The translations under genes were made by a program, and so were the position numbers. Below are positions 32,630-46,768 of a stretch of 64,000 bases of DNA, piece after piece; position 1 is the stretch's first letter; the number at the start of each line of letters is the position of its first letter. The notes under the pieces were generated by a model, which did not search any database, was not told the DNA's origin, and worked only from the letters and a program-made list of their open reading frames with translations. Origin of the DNA: Pontederia crassipes (lineage: Eukaryota > Streptophyta > Magnoliopsida > Commelinales > Pontederiaceae); contig CM060190.1 in NCBI GenBank assembly GCA_030549335.1, forward strand, positions 68,276,118-68,340,117, read 5' to 3'.

Positions 32630-35578
32630 TGATCACTTGCTGATCACTATAAGTTTCTAACCTATTTTAGATGCTTTTCATACATATCGAGTCCCACTTT
32701 TGCCTATATTTGGGCCAATTATACTTGGAATGCATACATTGTGATAACTAGTTGATATTCCTCATTTCATACTTAATTCCATGTGCATAGAGGTTCTGAA
32801 ATGCCAAAATTCGTTAATATTTAAATTCTATGCCAAGTTATCATTTTGAGGACAAGTTATCATTATTTTGAGTGAATTAATTTTCAATGGTTTTCTGGCC
32901 CTAAATCCATCATTATCATGTATAAATCATATTTGGATAGTCACATCTCAACTTGGGCAGAGTTTTAAGTCCATTTGAATAAGTTATCGTTTTTCCTTTA
33001 CCAAGTTATCGTTAAAGGACAATTATGTCATTTTGACATGCAAAACCATTAATTCTGCACAGGTTCCTTAAGCAATCATATTATTATTATTTTAACTCAT
33101 TGCTGGTCAAATTTCATCACATTTGGATAACCACAACTCAAGTTATCACAAGTTATCATTTTTAAATCATATAAGTTATCATTTTTGGGCACCCAAGTTA
33201 TCACTCCTTAGAAATCTCATTCATATTGATTTCTGACTTCAGTCACTTGCCACTCTAATTCATTTGATGCCTGAAATGCTTTGAACCACCCATATTTGGA
33301 CATTTTCCAGGATTTACTTAAAGTTATCATTCCGGACCCCTTAATTCATTAATTTTGATACAAGTTTTCATTCCTGCACAACACCTAATACCATTTGATA
33401 TCTGAGCTAGCAACTATCATCATCCTAATATTTATTTGTCAAAACATCATTCAAGAGCTTTGATGCTTGCTGTTTTGAGATTTGTAGCAGGGAGAAAAGG
33501 TGGCCAAAAAGTATAAAAAGGTGGGGGGGACCACTGATTTCCTGCACCAAAAGCTGTCTGCAGCAGCTGAAAAATTCAGAGCTATGACAGGTGGCTTAAT
33601 CAGGGTTTGGAAGAACATTTTGATGCTGATCCAAGGATGGACATGAGTGATATAAAAGGAGGAATTTCTGGAGGAGAGAGGGGAGCCTCCATTTGGAGAG
33701 CTGCTGGACCAGGAGCTAGGTTTTGGAGATGGACTGCTGGAAGGTTGCTGGAATCCTGTGGAGAAGCTTCAAAATCAGGATGATTTGTACCTGTTCTTCA
33801 TTCCATTTGATGTCAAGCTTTGTAAATATGATGAGCTAAACTCCATTTCTTCTAGGATAGGGTAGTAGTTTATGTTAATTTTGGATGGATGTGGACTAAT
33901 ATTAATCCTACACTGCAAATAATTCTGGTTTTCAGATTTCAGAACTATTCTGCATTGATTCATGTTATCATTAGATCCTTGTGCAATCTAAACTGAGAAG
34001 TTATCTTTTGATCTAACTCTTGTTCAGAAATGAATAGGAATCAATGGCATGTTATTGAACTTCATTTTGATTGAAAAGTCTGATTTCTGATTTCCTGATT
34101 TTTCTGAATCTGAATTCCTGAACTTTTGAATTTGTTTGTCATTGTGGACCTGATTAATAGAGCAGCTGAGAGGTTGATATTGTCCCCGATCTTGATTAGA
34201 AATGAATCAAGATGTTTGACATTCTTCATGATTCAAATCCGTTCACTGCTCCTAATCTGATTTTGAAAACATGAATTCTGATTCCCTGACTCCTGAATTT
34301 TTTTATTTTTGTGGCTATTAGAATATGTTCTTCATTTTTAACCTGATTAATTGAGTCATTGGAATGTTGTTATTGCTCCTATCTTATTTAGGAATGAATC
34401 AAGATGTTAGGCATATTAATTTAGACTCAAATCAGATTGTTCTCTTGATTTCTGAACTGAAATCCTGAATTCATGTTTTTTTCTGATTTTCTGTTAGAAT
34501 TTGTTTTATCAATTGAATCCCCTGATTTCTTTCAATCACTGAGAGGTGAACTTTAGGGATGTCTTGCAGTTCAGAGATGGGTCAAGAATCAGTTGGCAAG
34601 CCAGATTTCCATTGATTTATAATTCTGAATTCCTGAATTGCTAATTTCTATTTCTGATTTCCATTTAAATTCTGATTTCTAATGTCATGCCTCATTTTTA
34701 TCCACTACTGAGAGGTAGTCTTTAGGTCATTCTTGTGATTCAGAGATGAACTAAGGAGCATTGGATAATCACTGAATTCTCATTTTAGATAGGGTGTTTC
34801 TTAATCCCAATTAATTGGTAATTGTGTGGATTTCATTTTACTTTGCAACCGAGAGGTTGAATTTAAATCCCCCTGGAATTCATAGATGAATCAAGGAGCA
34901 CAAGCACCATATTTGGGTAGATTTCATCCTAGTTTGATTGATTGGAATGATTCCATCTTTTTATGATTGCAATTACAAGTTATCATTGCAGAATTTCTTT
35001 GAATTGTAAAAATCAGCAATGAACCTTCCATTTGAGCTCAATGATAACTTGATTTTAAGTGAGGATCCTCTTTTGATTCAACCTAGCTAACAACTATATG
35101 ATCATATATTTCTTAGTTAAATGCTAATTGAGCTGTGAGAGCAGCTACATTTCAAGTTGAATCAAAATTGGATATTTAATGATAACTTGATCCTATCCAT
35201 CCTTAATTAATTTAGATGAACTCCAAATCCTAGAAGAACCTTCCTCATTGATAGTTAAATCTTTTTAGACTTCAATTTAGCATTTATAACTCAGTTTTGA
35301 TAAGTTTCCAAAACCCAAAAATCAGTTATCATTTCATTTCCCATTAAAAAACTGTTTTCACTTTCCTTTAAAAATCTGTTTTTAGCCATTAGAGTAGAAC
35401 TAATCTAGATTGTTTTAGGGTGTCTTAGACTTCAAATTCTTGTGGATACGACAACCTGAGTCTACTACAACTTACCTGTGCACTTGCAGCTAATGAGTTG
35501 GGAGACCAAAAAAATGAAAAATTGACCCTTTCTTTAATTTCAGCAAGTTATCACTCAAACACCAAAATATCACTATCA
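32630..35578 (+). repeat. 5' LTR of the plus-strand Athila-like element
   Basis: From TGATCACTTGCTGATCACTATA to AAATATCACTATCA, 2949 bp. It has the GATAACTTG cluster (as CAAGTTATC on this strand), a TATA box and leader repeats, as in the other copies. Confidence 0.9.
33651..33659 (+). promoter_or_regulatory. TATA box of the plus-strand element
   Basis: TATAAAAGG about 1.02 kb into the LTR, equivalent to the TATA boxes at 11391, 15894 and 25228. Confidence 0.6.
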
Positions 35579-35584
35579 AGTTTT

Positions 35585-35602
35585 TGACGCCGTTGCCAAG
35601 GA
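35585..35602 (+). other. Degenerate primer binding site
   Basis: TGACGCCGTTGCCAAGGA, a tRNA-Asp-type PBS with two changes from TGGCGCCGTTGCCGGGGA, seven bases after the LTR. Confidence 0.75.
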
Positions 35603-35727
35603 TTTGAGGTCAATTAGGCTAACTTAGATAGTTTAGATTAGTTTTTAGTTTATTTGTTAGGACAATTTTTAGTTTTTACAAGTTATCATTCCTAATTTTC
35701 CACTTTTGTCTAGTTTTCATTTCTTTC

Positions 35728-37455
35728 TTGAATTTGATACTGCTGAATCTCTTTATGCAGGACTTGGATCATCAAGAGGACTTGTATTTGTCAGAACCTG
35801 AGCCAGAGAGAAGGTTTAACAGAAGGAGAAGAATCCAAAGAGAAGAGGCTAGAAGAAGGATTTTTGAGGAAGAGGCACACAACCCTGAATTTGAAAGAGT
35901 TATGAATCAGAATATGGCAGCTCCTAGGACTCTTAGGGACTGCTACTCACCAAGTAATGCCAGGAATCAACCAGGGGGAGGAGCCTTAGTACCTGTAGCA
36001 AACTTTGAGGTTAATCCAGCCCTGATTTTAATGATAGGGCAATATCAATTTGCTGGTTTGGGAAATGAAGATCCAGCTTCACACTTGGATGATTTCAAGG
36101 AAAATTGCAGCATTGTTCACTTCAACAATACACCAATGGATGCAGTCTACATGAGACTATTTCCCTTTTCACTCAAAGACAAGGCCAAAACATGGTACAA
36201 AGGTCTAAATCCTGAAGAGATGGCCACTTGGGAATCAATTGTCCAATTGTTCTTATCTGAATTCTTTCCTCCTTCCAAGACTGACAACTTCAGAGACCAA
36301 ATAGTCAGGTTCTATCAACTAGACCAAGAGAATATCAGTGAGGCATGGCAAAGGCTCCAAGGGCTGTTGAGAGCATGTTCCCACCATGGTTTTGAGAAGT
36401 GACAGCTAGTCAACTATTTTCATAAGGGATTGAACTACCCTATCAAGGTGGCATTGGATACTGCTGCAGGAGGCATCTTTGCATCTAAAAATATTGATGA
36501 AGCTTATCAACTCATTGAAAACATAGTCAAGAATCACCACTTCCTTACCCATGACAGAACCAGGAGGCCACCCATGGACAATTCAGTGAATCAATTGTCA
36601 ACTCAACTTGAAGAGGTGCTATACAAGACTTTGGAGAGGTTGAATTTAACTCCCAATGGCAATAGGGCCTCCAATCCTGAAACCAGGTGCTGTGTATGTG
36701 GCAATCAAGGCCATGTGTCAGATGATTGCAATTTAATTATGCAGCAAGTGGAGCAAAATGTTGATCAAATCAATGTTGTGGGCAACTATTGGATCAAACT
36801 TCCTGCTGAATTTTACATTCCAAAAAATAGGAACCATCCCTACTTCTCTTACAAGACCAATCAATATCAAGGGGCCCCTATGCAGAATTCAAATTGGCAA
36901 CCCAAAATCCTGCCAAGGAATCAGCCACCACCCTATGGAAATCAGGGCCAAAATGCCCCAATTCAGAGGAATCCATATGAGCCACCATCTCAAGTCCAAA
37001 CACCTCAATTCCAAACTGAAATGAAGGAGATGCTCCAACGGATTCTGAAGAAGCAGGACAGCCAAGGAGAGGAGATATTAAAAATAAATTCAAGATTGGA
37101 TGCCATGAATGCAAATCAGAAAATATTGGAAAACCAAATTGCTCAGCAGGCTAGTACATCATTTAGACCTCATATATTCTTCCCTGGACAGCCAGAAGTG
37201 AACCCAAAGGAGCAAGCAAATGCCATCCAGCTCAGGAGTGGAAGAATGGTGGAAGAACCAATGAAGAAAGCTGAAGATAATCAAGTCAATTTAGATTCAA
37301 TGGCTGCTGAAGAGCCAAATGAAGAACATGTGTTGGAAAATCAGAATCAACATCCTCAATGTGAAGCCAAGACCAGAATTTTTGATAGAGTACCATTCCC
37401 ACAAAGATTGGTCAAGGCCCAATTGTCACAAGTTATTAGTAGGCCAAATTTTTAG
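35728..37455 (+). pseudogene. gag of the plus-strand Athila-like element
   Basis: Two collinear frames (35728-36402 and 36430-37455) in the same phase order as gag of the minus-strand copy: Arg/Glu-rich start, capsid motif RLFPFSLKDKAKTWYKGL with FFPPSKTDNFRDQI, then zinc knuckle CCVCGNQGHVSDDC and a Pro/Gln-rich tail. A TGA at about 36400 replaces the Trp codon (TGG) kept in the other copy. The tail reads FPQRLVKAQ and then jumps to LSQVISRPNF, which in the intact order lies after the protease, so the protease has been deleted. The gag product would be the only protein of this copy. Confidence 0.88.
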
Positions 37456-37929
37456 GAAATTAATTTTGAAAAGGGGCAGCTGGATCAGATTATACAGCAA
37501 GTTTCTCCTATAATTCCCATTGAAGATCCATTTCAAAGGTGCTTAATATTTGATCATTTGAAGGAATTAAAGGATCCAGAAGCCAAAGCATATAAATCAG
37601 CTACGAATGCACTCCAATCAGTAGGGAATTCAAAATTCCAAAATGGGGTGTTGAAGGTTTTCACTGCTGAACCCCACACCAATTCAACTCAGGACATTTC
37701 CTCTCAATTGGAGCTGAAACCTCTTCCTAATCCAGGGGATTCATATATCATACATGAGGATTCTAGAGATGAGAAGCTAGTAGACTTCTGGGACAATGAA
37801 GGAGGGGTACATCCAAGTGAAAAACAAAGGTCAATCATTAACAAACAAAGAGATCCATACTTAATTATTGAAGTTGTCCACAGATTGAGATCTCTACTTG
37901 ATCACATTATACTATTTAAACCTCCTTGA
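37456..37929 (+). pseudogene. Remnant of the protease-RT linker
   Basis: After the stop at 37455 the frame at 37558 reads MKELKDPEAKAYKSA and LELKPLP, matching LKELEDPEAMTYKS and LELKSLP just before RT in the minus-strand copy. It then runs into an unrelated stretch (NPGDSYIIHEDSRDEK) and ends at 37929. RT, RNase H and integrase are absent. Confidence 0.7.
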
Positions 37930-38771
37930 CATGAAGAAGTGGAAAAATGTCCAGCCTAAGATATTAAAGTAGGGCACTTCTTGGGAGGTAACCCAAACCA
38001 TTATCTACCTAACCTTTCTGTTCTTGCAGGTGATGAGGAACAAGTTCAAACCATAATTCCAAAATTCAGGGAGTACCCTTACCCCTTTACTTCTAATTTT
38101 TACACAGAAAACTTAATGATAACTGATAATAACTTTTCCATTATGCTACATTGATCATATCATCATCTGAATTAACATTCATATCAGTTATCCAAATCTG
38201 CTATAGCCTAATTTCAGTGAATTCCAAAAATTCCCAATGCAATTTTGAATTATGCACTCAAAAATCTGATTAGTTGCAAATTTATTATTCCACTGATATC
38301 TTTGATTTTTCTGCAGGATCAGTTGCAACTAATGAAGATTGGATCACCCAAAGCTTCTGGATAAAGTACTAAGAGGATTCAAGTGCTCAATTCCATGCAT
38401 TTCACACCCACCCACCCCTCTCCCTTGACTTTGATTTTCAACACTAGGGACAGTGTTGAGAATAAGCTTGGAGGAGGAAACCTGGTGCTTTTCTAACCTT
38501 TACACCATGTTTTCAATTGATTTTAATGTTCATATCATAATTCATACCAGGTTATCAGTAGATTTTGCAAGTTATAATTGGTTTTCACAAGTTATCACTA
38601 GTTATCACTCGGTTATCAATTTTTGGACCCAACTCAATTCTGAATTCATTTTAACTCTGAAATGGGTAGAATACTTCATTTTGACAGTGGGTGCACTCCA
38701 ATACCAAGTGGCCAACTAGGTTATCAGCAGATTTTTGCAAGTTATCATAAGTTATCACTAGTTATCACTCG
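37930..38771 (+). other. 3' non-coding region of the plus-strand element, cut at 38771
   Basis: Collinear with 13968-13270 reversed: CTTCTTGGGAGGTAACCCAA, the ACACTAGGGACAGTGT hairpin, then AAGCTTGGAGGAGG at about 38465. A segment of about 55 bp ending ACTAGTTATCACTCGGTT occurs twice (about 38559-38613 and 38718-38772); the second copy runs straight into the array. Confidence 0.7.
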
Positions 38772-41333
38772 GTTGCCTTTGGAAAGGTCGGTTCCTTCTT
38801 GATCGTCTGAAGAGAAATCTTGTTCGTTTACGAGGGAGAAGGAGAAGGGAGAGGTGTACGATGACAGGATGGCGAGAAGGGCTCGTGTTGGTGACCGACA
38901 AAGGCATCGCGACTGCGCTCTTATCATAGAAAAAGATGTGTGCGCTCGACGCAACAGCCAATGCCGCCCATGCAGTCGCGGAGTTAAGGTGGATGGAAAG
39001 CCAATGCCACCAGTTGTTCGACGGTGTTGCTAATTAGAAAAAATAGGGGGTAAGAAAAATGCGAATGCAGGGAGGAGGAGACGAACGACTGTTATTGTTG
39101 TTGTTGTTGTTGTTGCATCTCCAGAGCAGCTTCAACCATTGCATTCTCAGCCAGAATCAGAATCGCTGCTCCATAAGCTTGTAACAAGTTGATAGTGCCA
39201 ACTGATAGTTCAATCAATGCAAAAAGCAACTCAAACAAATCGCAGCCTTCGGCTCCGGCTATGTAGTTGATGACGCTTTTGAGCAAACACCCGGCCTGCG
39301 GATGCATCCCGGTCGAGGAGAACACCCCAATGAGCATTGCATAAAACACCAACGCGTGCGAGAAACCGCATGTAATCGCCGCCTCCGGGAATTCAACGTC
39401 GCTAACAAGATTCCAGTTCAAGGTGCGCACGGAGACGACGACCAAGGGGAAAAGATTACGATGGTGTTCGACGGAACGAGGAGCTATGCCTTTGGAAAGG
39501 TCGGTTCCTTCTTAGTCATCTGAAAATCAATCTTGTTCGTTTACGAGGAAGAAGGAGAAGGCAGAGGAGTAAAATAACAGGATGGCGAGAAGGGCTCAGG
39601 TTGGCGACCGACAAAGGAATCGCTGCTATGCTCTTATCATAGAAAAAGGTGTGTGCGCTCGAGGCAACGGCCAAGGCCGCCCTTGCAGCCGTGGAGTTAA
39701 GGCAGATGGAAAGCAATGCCCACCGGTCGTTCGACGGTGTTGGTAATTAGAAAAAAAGGGGGAAAGAAAAACGCGGACGCAGGGAGGAGGAGACGAACGA
39801 CTGCGAGGCTCTTCCCCCCTCCTTCGGAATTTCGCGCGTCTTTTGTTCGACGATATTACTCAACGGTCATGTTCCAAGTCACTTTTTTCACCGTGGAGGC
39901 GATGAGATGATGACTGACTCATGTTGTTGTTGTTGTTGTTACATATCCAGAGCATCTTCAACCATTGCATTCTCAGCCAGAATCTGAATCGCTGCTCCAT
40001 AAGCTTGTAACAAGTTGATAGTGCCAACTGATAGTTCAATCAACGTAACAAGCAACTCAAACAAATCGCAGCCTTCGGCTCCGGCTGTGTAGTTTATGAT
40101 GCTTTTGAGCAAACACCTGGCCTGCGGATGCATCCCGGTCGAGGAGAACACCCCAATGAGCATTGCATAAGACTCCAACGCGTGCGAGAAACCGCATGTA
40201 ATCGCCGCATCCGGGAATCCAATGCCGCTAACAAGATTCCAATACAAGGTGCACACAGAGACGACGACCACGGGGAAAAGATTATGACGGTGTTCGACGG
40301 AATGAGGTGCTATGCCTTTGGAAAGGTTGGTTCCTTCTTGGTCGTCTGAAGAGCAATCTTGTTCGTTTACGAGTGAGGAGGAGAAGGTAGAGGAGTACGA
40401 TGACAGGATGGCGAGAAGGGCTCCGGTTGGCGACCGACAGAGGAATCGCGGCTGCGCTCTTATAATAGAAAAAGGTGTGTGCACTCGACGCAATGGCCAA
40501 GGCCGCCCATGCAGCCGCGGAGTTAATGCGGATGGAAAGCAATGCCCATCGGTCGTTCGACGGTGTTTCTAATTAGAAAAAAAGGGGGAATGAGAAACGC
40601 GGACGCAGGGAGGAGGAGACGAACGACTATTGTTGTTGTTGTTACTTCTCTATAACAGCTTCAACCATTGCATTCTCAGCCAGAATCTGAATCGCTGCTC
40701 AATAAGCTTGTAACAAGTTGATAGTGCCAACTGATAGTTCAATCAATGCAAAAAGCAACTCAAACAAATCGCAGCCTTCGGCTCCGGCTATGTAGTTGAT
40801 GACGCTTTTGAGCAAACACCCGGCCTGCGGATGCATCCCGGTCGAGGAGAACACCCCAATGAGCATTGCATAAAACACCAACGCGTGCGAGAAACCGCAT
40901 GTAATCGCCGCCTCCGGGAATTCAATGCCGCTAAGAAGATTCTAGTTCAAGGTGTGCACGAAGACGACGACCAAGGGGGAAAGATTACGATGGTGTTCGA
41001 CGGAACGAGGAGCTATGCCTTTGGAAAGGTTGATTCCTTCTTGGTCGTCTGAAGAGCAATCTTGTTCATTTACGAGGGAGAAGGAGAAGGCAGAGAGTAC
41101 GATGATAGGATGGCGAGAAGGGCTCGGGTTGGCGACCGATAGAAGCATCGCGGCTGCGCTCTTATCATAGAAAAAGGTGTGTGCGCTCGATGCAACGGCC
41201 AAGACCACCCATGAAGCGGCGGAGTTAAGGCGGATGGAAAGCAATGCCAACCGGTCATTCGACGGTGTTCCTAATTAGAAAAAAAGGGGGTAAGAAAAAC
41301 GCGGATGCAGGGAGGAGGAGACGAACGATTGTT

Positions 41334-41369
<36 letters not shown>

Positions 41370-44300
41370 AGATCTCCATAGCAGGTTCAACCATTGCATT
41401 CTCAGCCAGAGTCTGAATCGCTGCTTCATAAGCTTGTAACAAGTTGATAGTGCCAACTGATAGTTCAATCAATGCAACAAGCAACTCAAACAAATCGCAG
41501 CCTTCGGCTCCGGCTGTGTAGTTTATGACGCTTTTGAGCAAACACCTGGCCTGTGGATGCATCCCGGTCGAGGAGAACACCCCAATGAGCATTGCATAAG
41601 ACTCCAACGCGTGCGAGAAATCGCATGTAATCGCCGCCTCCGGGAATTCAACGTCGCTAACAAGATTCCAGTTCAAGGTGCGCACGGAGACGGCGACCAA
41701 GGGGAAAAGATTACGATGGTGTTAGACGGAACGAGGAGCTATGCCTTTGGAAAGGTCGATTCCTTCTTGATCGTCTCAAGAGAAATATTGTTCGTTTATG
41801 AGGGAGAAGGAGAAGGGAGAGGAGTACGATGACAGGATGGCGAGAAGGGCTCGTGTTGGTGACCGATAGAGGCATCGCGATTGCGCTCTTATCATAGAAA
41901 AAGATGTGTGCGCTCGACGCAATAGACAATGCCGCCCATGCAGTCACGGAGTTAAGGTGGATGGAAAGCAATGCCCACCGGTCGTTCGACGGTGTTGCTA
42001 ATTAGAAAAAATAGGGTGTAAGAAAAATACGGATGCAGGGAGGAGGAGACGAACGACTGTTATTGTTGTTGTTGTTATTGTTGTTCAATCTCAAGAGCAG
42101 CTTCAACCATTGCATTCTCAGCCAGAATCTGAATCGCTGATCCATAAGCTTGTAACAAGTTGATAGTGCCAACTGATAGTTCAATCAACGCAATAAGCAA
42201 CTTAAACAAATCGCAGCCTTCGGCTCCGGTTGTGTAGTTTATGACGCTTTTGATCAAACACCTGGCCTACGGATGCATCCCGATCGAGTAGAACACCCCA
42301 ATGAGCATTGCATAAGACTCCAACACGTGCGAGAAACTGCATGTAATCGCTGCCTCCGGGAATCCAATGCCGCTAACAAGATTCCAGTTCAAGGCGCGCA
42401 CGGAGACGGCGACCGAGGGAAAAGGATTACGATGGTGTTCGACGGAACGAGGAGCTATGCCTTTGGAAATGTCGGTTCCTTCTTGGTCGTCTTAAGAGCA
42501 ATCTTGTTCATTTACGAGGGAGAAGGAGAAGGCAGAGGAGTACGATGACACGATGGTGAGAAGGGCTCGGGTTGGCGACCGACAGAGGAATCACGGCTGC
42601 GCTCTTAAAATAGAAAAAGGTATGTGCGCACGATGCAACGGCCAAAGCCGCCCATGCAGCCGCGGAGTTAAGGCGGATGGAAAACAATGCCCACTAGTCG
42701 TTCGACGGTGTTGCTAATTAGAAAAAAAGGGGAAAAGAAAAATGTGAATGCAGGGAGGAGGAGACGAACGACTGTTGTTGTTGTTGCTGTTGTTGTTGTT
42801 GTTGTTGTTACATCTCCAGAGCAGCTTCAACCATTTCATTCTCAGCCAGAATCTGGATCGCTGCTCCATAAGCTTGTAACAAGTTGATAGTGCCAACTGA
42901 TAGTTCAATCAACGCAACAAGCAACTCAAACAAATCGCAACCTTCAGCTCCGATTGTGTAGTTTATGACGCTTTTGAGCAAACACTTGACCTGCGGATGC
43001 ATCCCGATCGAGGAGAACACCCTAATGATCATTGCATAAGACTCCAATGCGTGCGAGAGACCACATGTAATCGCCGCCTCCGGGAGTCCAGCGCCGCTAA
43101 GAAGATTCCAGTTCAAGGTGCGCACGGAGATGGCGACAAAGGGGAAAAGATTACGATGGTGTTCGGCGGAACGAGGAGCTATGCCTTTGGAAAGGTCGGT
43201 TCCTTCTTGGTTGTCAGAAGAGCAATCTTGTTCGTTTACGAGGGAGAAGGAGAAGGCGGAGGAGTACGATGACAGGATGGCGAGAAGGGCTCGGGTCGGC
43301 GATCGATAGAGGAATCGTGGCTGTGCTCTTATCATAGAAAAAGGTGTGTGCGCTCGACGCAACGGCCAAGGCTGCCCAGGTGCCGCGGATTTCTGGCGGA
43401 TGGAAAGCAATGCCCACCGATCGTTCGACGGTGTTGCTAATTAGAAAAAAAAGGGGGAAAGAAAAATGCGGACATAGGGAGGAGGAGATGAATGACTGCG
43501 AGGCTCTTCCCCCCTCCTTCGAAATGTCGCGCGTCTTTTTTTCGACGATATTACTCAATGGTCATGTTCCAAGTCACTTTTTTCACCGTGGAGGCGATGA
43601 GATGATGACTGACTCATGTTGTTGTTGTTGTTACATCTCCAGAGCATCTTCAACCATTGCATTCTCAGCCAGAATCTGAATCGCTGCTCCATAAGCTTGT
43701 AACAAGTTGATAGTGCCAACTTATAGTTCAATCAATGCAACAAGCAACTAAAACAAATTGTAGCCTTCGGCTCCGGCTATGTAGTTTATGACGCTTTTGA
43801 GCAAACACCTGGCCTGCGGATGCATCCCAGTCGAGGAGAACACCCCAATGAACATTGCATAAGACTCCTACGCGTGCGAGAAACTGCATGTAATCGCCGC
43901 CTCCGGGAATTCAACGCTGCTAACAAGATTCCAGTTCAAGGTGCGCACGGAGAAGGCGACCAAAGGGAAAAGATTATGATGATGTTCGACGGAACGAGGA
44001 ACTATGCCTTTGGAAAGGTCGATTCCTTCTTGGTCGTCTGAAGAGCAATCTTGTTCGTTTACGAGGGAGAAGGAGAAGGAAGAGGAGTACGATGACAGGA
44101 TGGTGAGAAGGGCTCGGGTTGGCGACCGACAGAGGCATCGCGGCTGCGCTCTTATCATAGAAAAAGGTGTGTGCGCTCGATGCAACGGCCAAGGCCACCC
44201 ATGCAGCCGCGGAGTTAAGGCGGATGGAAAGCAATGCCCATCGGTCGTTCGACGGTGTTGCTAATTAGGAAAACAAGGGGGAAAGAAAAACGCGGACGCA

Positions 44301-46737
44301 GGGAGGATGAGACGAATGACTGTTGTTGTTGTTGTTGTGGTTGTTGTTGTTGTTGTTGTTATTGTTGTTGTTGTTGTTACATCTCCAGATCAGCTTCAAC
44401 CATTGCATTGTCAGCCAGAATCTGAATCGATGCTCCATAAGCTTGTAACAAGTTGATAGTGCCAATTAATAGTTCAATCAACGCAACAAGCAACTCAAAC
44501 AAATCACAGCCTTTGGCTCCGGCTGTGTAGTTTATGACGCTTTTGGGCAAACACCTGGCCTGCGGATGCATCCCGATCAAGGAGAACATCCCAGTGAGCA
44601 TTGCATAAGACTCCAATGCGTGGGAGAAACCGCATGTAATCGCTGCCTCCGGGATTCCAATGCCGCTAACAAGATTTCAGTTCAAAGTGCGCACGAAGAC
44701 GACAACCAATGGAAAAAGATTACGATGGAGTTTGACGGAACAAGGAGTTATGCCTATGGAAAGGTTGGTTCCTTCTTGATTGTCTGAAGAGCAATCTTGT
44801 TCGTTTACGAGGGAGACGGAGAAGGCAGAGGAGTATGACGATAGGATGGCGAGAAGGGCTCGGTTTGGCAACCGACAGAGGAATCGCGGCTGCGCTCTTA
44901 TCATAGAAAAAGGTGTGTGCGCTCGACGCAATGGCCAAGGCCTCCCATGCAGCCACGGAGTTAAGGCGGATGGAAAGCAATGCCCACCGGTCGTTCGACG
45001 GTGTTGCAAATAAGAAAAAAAAGGGGAATGAAAAACGCAGACACAGGGAGGAGGAGACGAACGACTGTTGTTGTTGTTATTGTTGTTGTTGTTGTTGTTG
45101 TTGTTGTTACATCTCCAGAGCAGCTTCAACCATTGCATTCTGAGCCAGAATACGAATCGTTGTTCCATAAGCTTGTAACAAGTTGATAATGCCAACTGAT
45201 AGTTCAATCAACGCAACAAGCAATCAAACAAATCGCAGCCTTCGGCTCCGGCTGTGTAGTTTATGACGCTTTTGAGCAAACACCTGACCTGCGGATGCAT
45301 CCCGATCGAGGAGAACACCCCAATGAGCATTGCATAAGGCTCCAACGTGTGCGAGAAACCGCATGTAATTGCCGCCTCAGGGAATCCAATGCCGCTTACA
45401 AGATTCCAATTCAAGGTGCGCACGGAGACGACGACCAAGGGGAAAAGATTACGATGGTGTTCGACAGAACGAGGAGCTATGCCTTTGGAAAGGTCGGTTC
45501 CTTCTTGGTCGTCTGAAGAGCAATCTTTTTCGTTTACGAGGGAGAAGGAGAAGGCAGAGGAGTACGATGACAAGATGGCGAGAAGGGACCGGTTTGGTGA
45601 CCGACAGAGGAATCGCGGCTGCGCACTTATCATAGAAAAAGGTGTGTGTGCTCGAAGTAACGGCCAAGGCCGCCCATGCAGCCGTGAAGTTAAGGCGGAT
45701 GGAAAGCAATGCCCACCGGTCATTCGACGATGTTGCTAATTAGGAAAGAAGGGGAAAGAAAAATGCGGACACGGGGAGGAGGAGATGAACGACTGCGAGG
45801 CTCTTCCCCCCTCCTTGGGAATGCCACGTGTCTTTTGTTCGACGATATTACTCAACGGTCATATTCCAAGTCACCTTTTTCATCGTGGAGGCGATGAGAT
45901 GACGACTGACTCATGTTGTTGTTGTTGTTGTTACATCTCCAGAGCAGCTTCAACCATTGCATTCTCAGCCAGAATCTGAATCATTGCTCCATAAGCTTGT
46001 AACAAGTTGATAGTGCCAACTGATAGTTCAATCAACGCAACAAGCAACTCAAACAAATCGCAGTCTTCGGCTCTGGCTGTGTAATTTATGACGCTTTTGA
46101 GCAAACACCTTTCCTGCGGATGCATCCCAGTCGAGAACACCCCAATGAGCATTGCATAAGACTCCAATGCGTGCGAGAAACCGCATGTAATCGCCGCCTC
46201 CGGGAATCCAACACCGCTAACAAGATTCCAGTTCAAGGTGCGCACGAAGACGGCGTCCAAGGGGAAAAGATTACGATGGTGTTCGACGGAACGAGAAGCT
46301 ATGCATTTGGAAAGGTCGGTTCCTTCTTGGTCATCTGAAGAGCAATCTTCTTCAATCACGAGGGAGAAGGAGAAGGCAGAGGAGTACGATGACAGGATGG
46401 CGAGAAGGGCTCGGGTTGGCGACCGAAAGAGGAATCGCGGCTGCGCTCTTATCATGGAAAAATGTGTGTGCGCTCGACGCAACGGCCAAGGCCGCCCATG
46501 CAGCCGCGGAGTTAAGGCGGATGGAAAGCAATGGCCACAAGTCGTTCGACGGTGTTGCTAATTAGAAAAAAAAGGGGGAAAGAAAAATGCGGACGCATGG
46601 AGGAGGAGACGAATGACTGCGAGGTTCTTCCCCCCACCTTCGGAATGTCGCGCGTCTTTTGTTCGACGATATTACTCAACGGTCATGTTCCAAGTCACTT
46701 TTTTCACCGTGGACGCGATGAGATAACGACTGACTCA

Positions 46738-46768
<31 letters not shown>

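Larger units (their letters stand above)
32630..38771 (+). mobile_element. Gag-only Athila-like element, 3' truncated, inserted in the CACTA transposon
   Basis: The 5' LTR (32630-35578) is followed by a PBS, gag (35728-37455), a short remnant of the protease/RT junction (37456-37929) and the 3' non-coding region (37930-38771). Alignment by eye to the minus-strand element shows two internal deletions: one removes the protease, the other removes RT, RNase H and integrase. The sequence stops within the 3' non-coding region at 38771, where the tandem array begins; the PPT and 3' LTR are absent. Confidence 0.88.
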
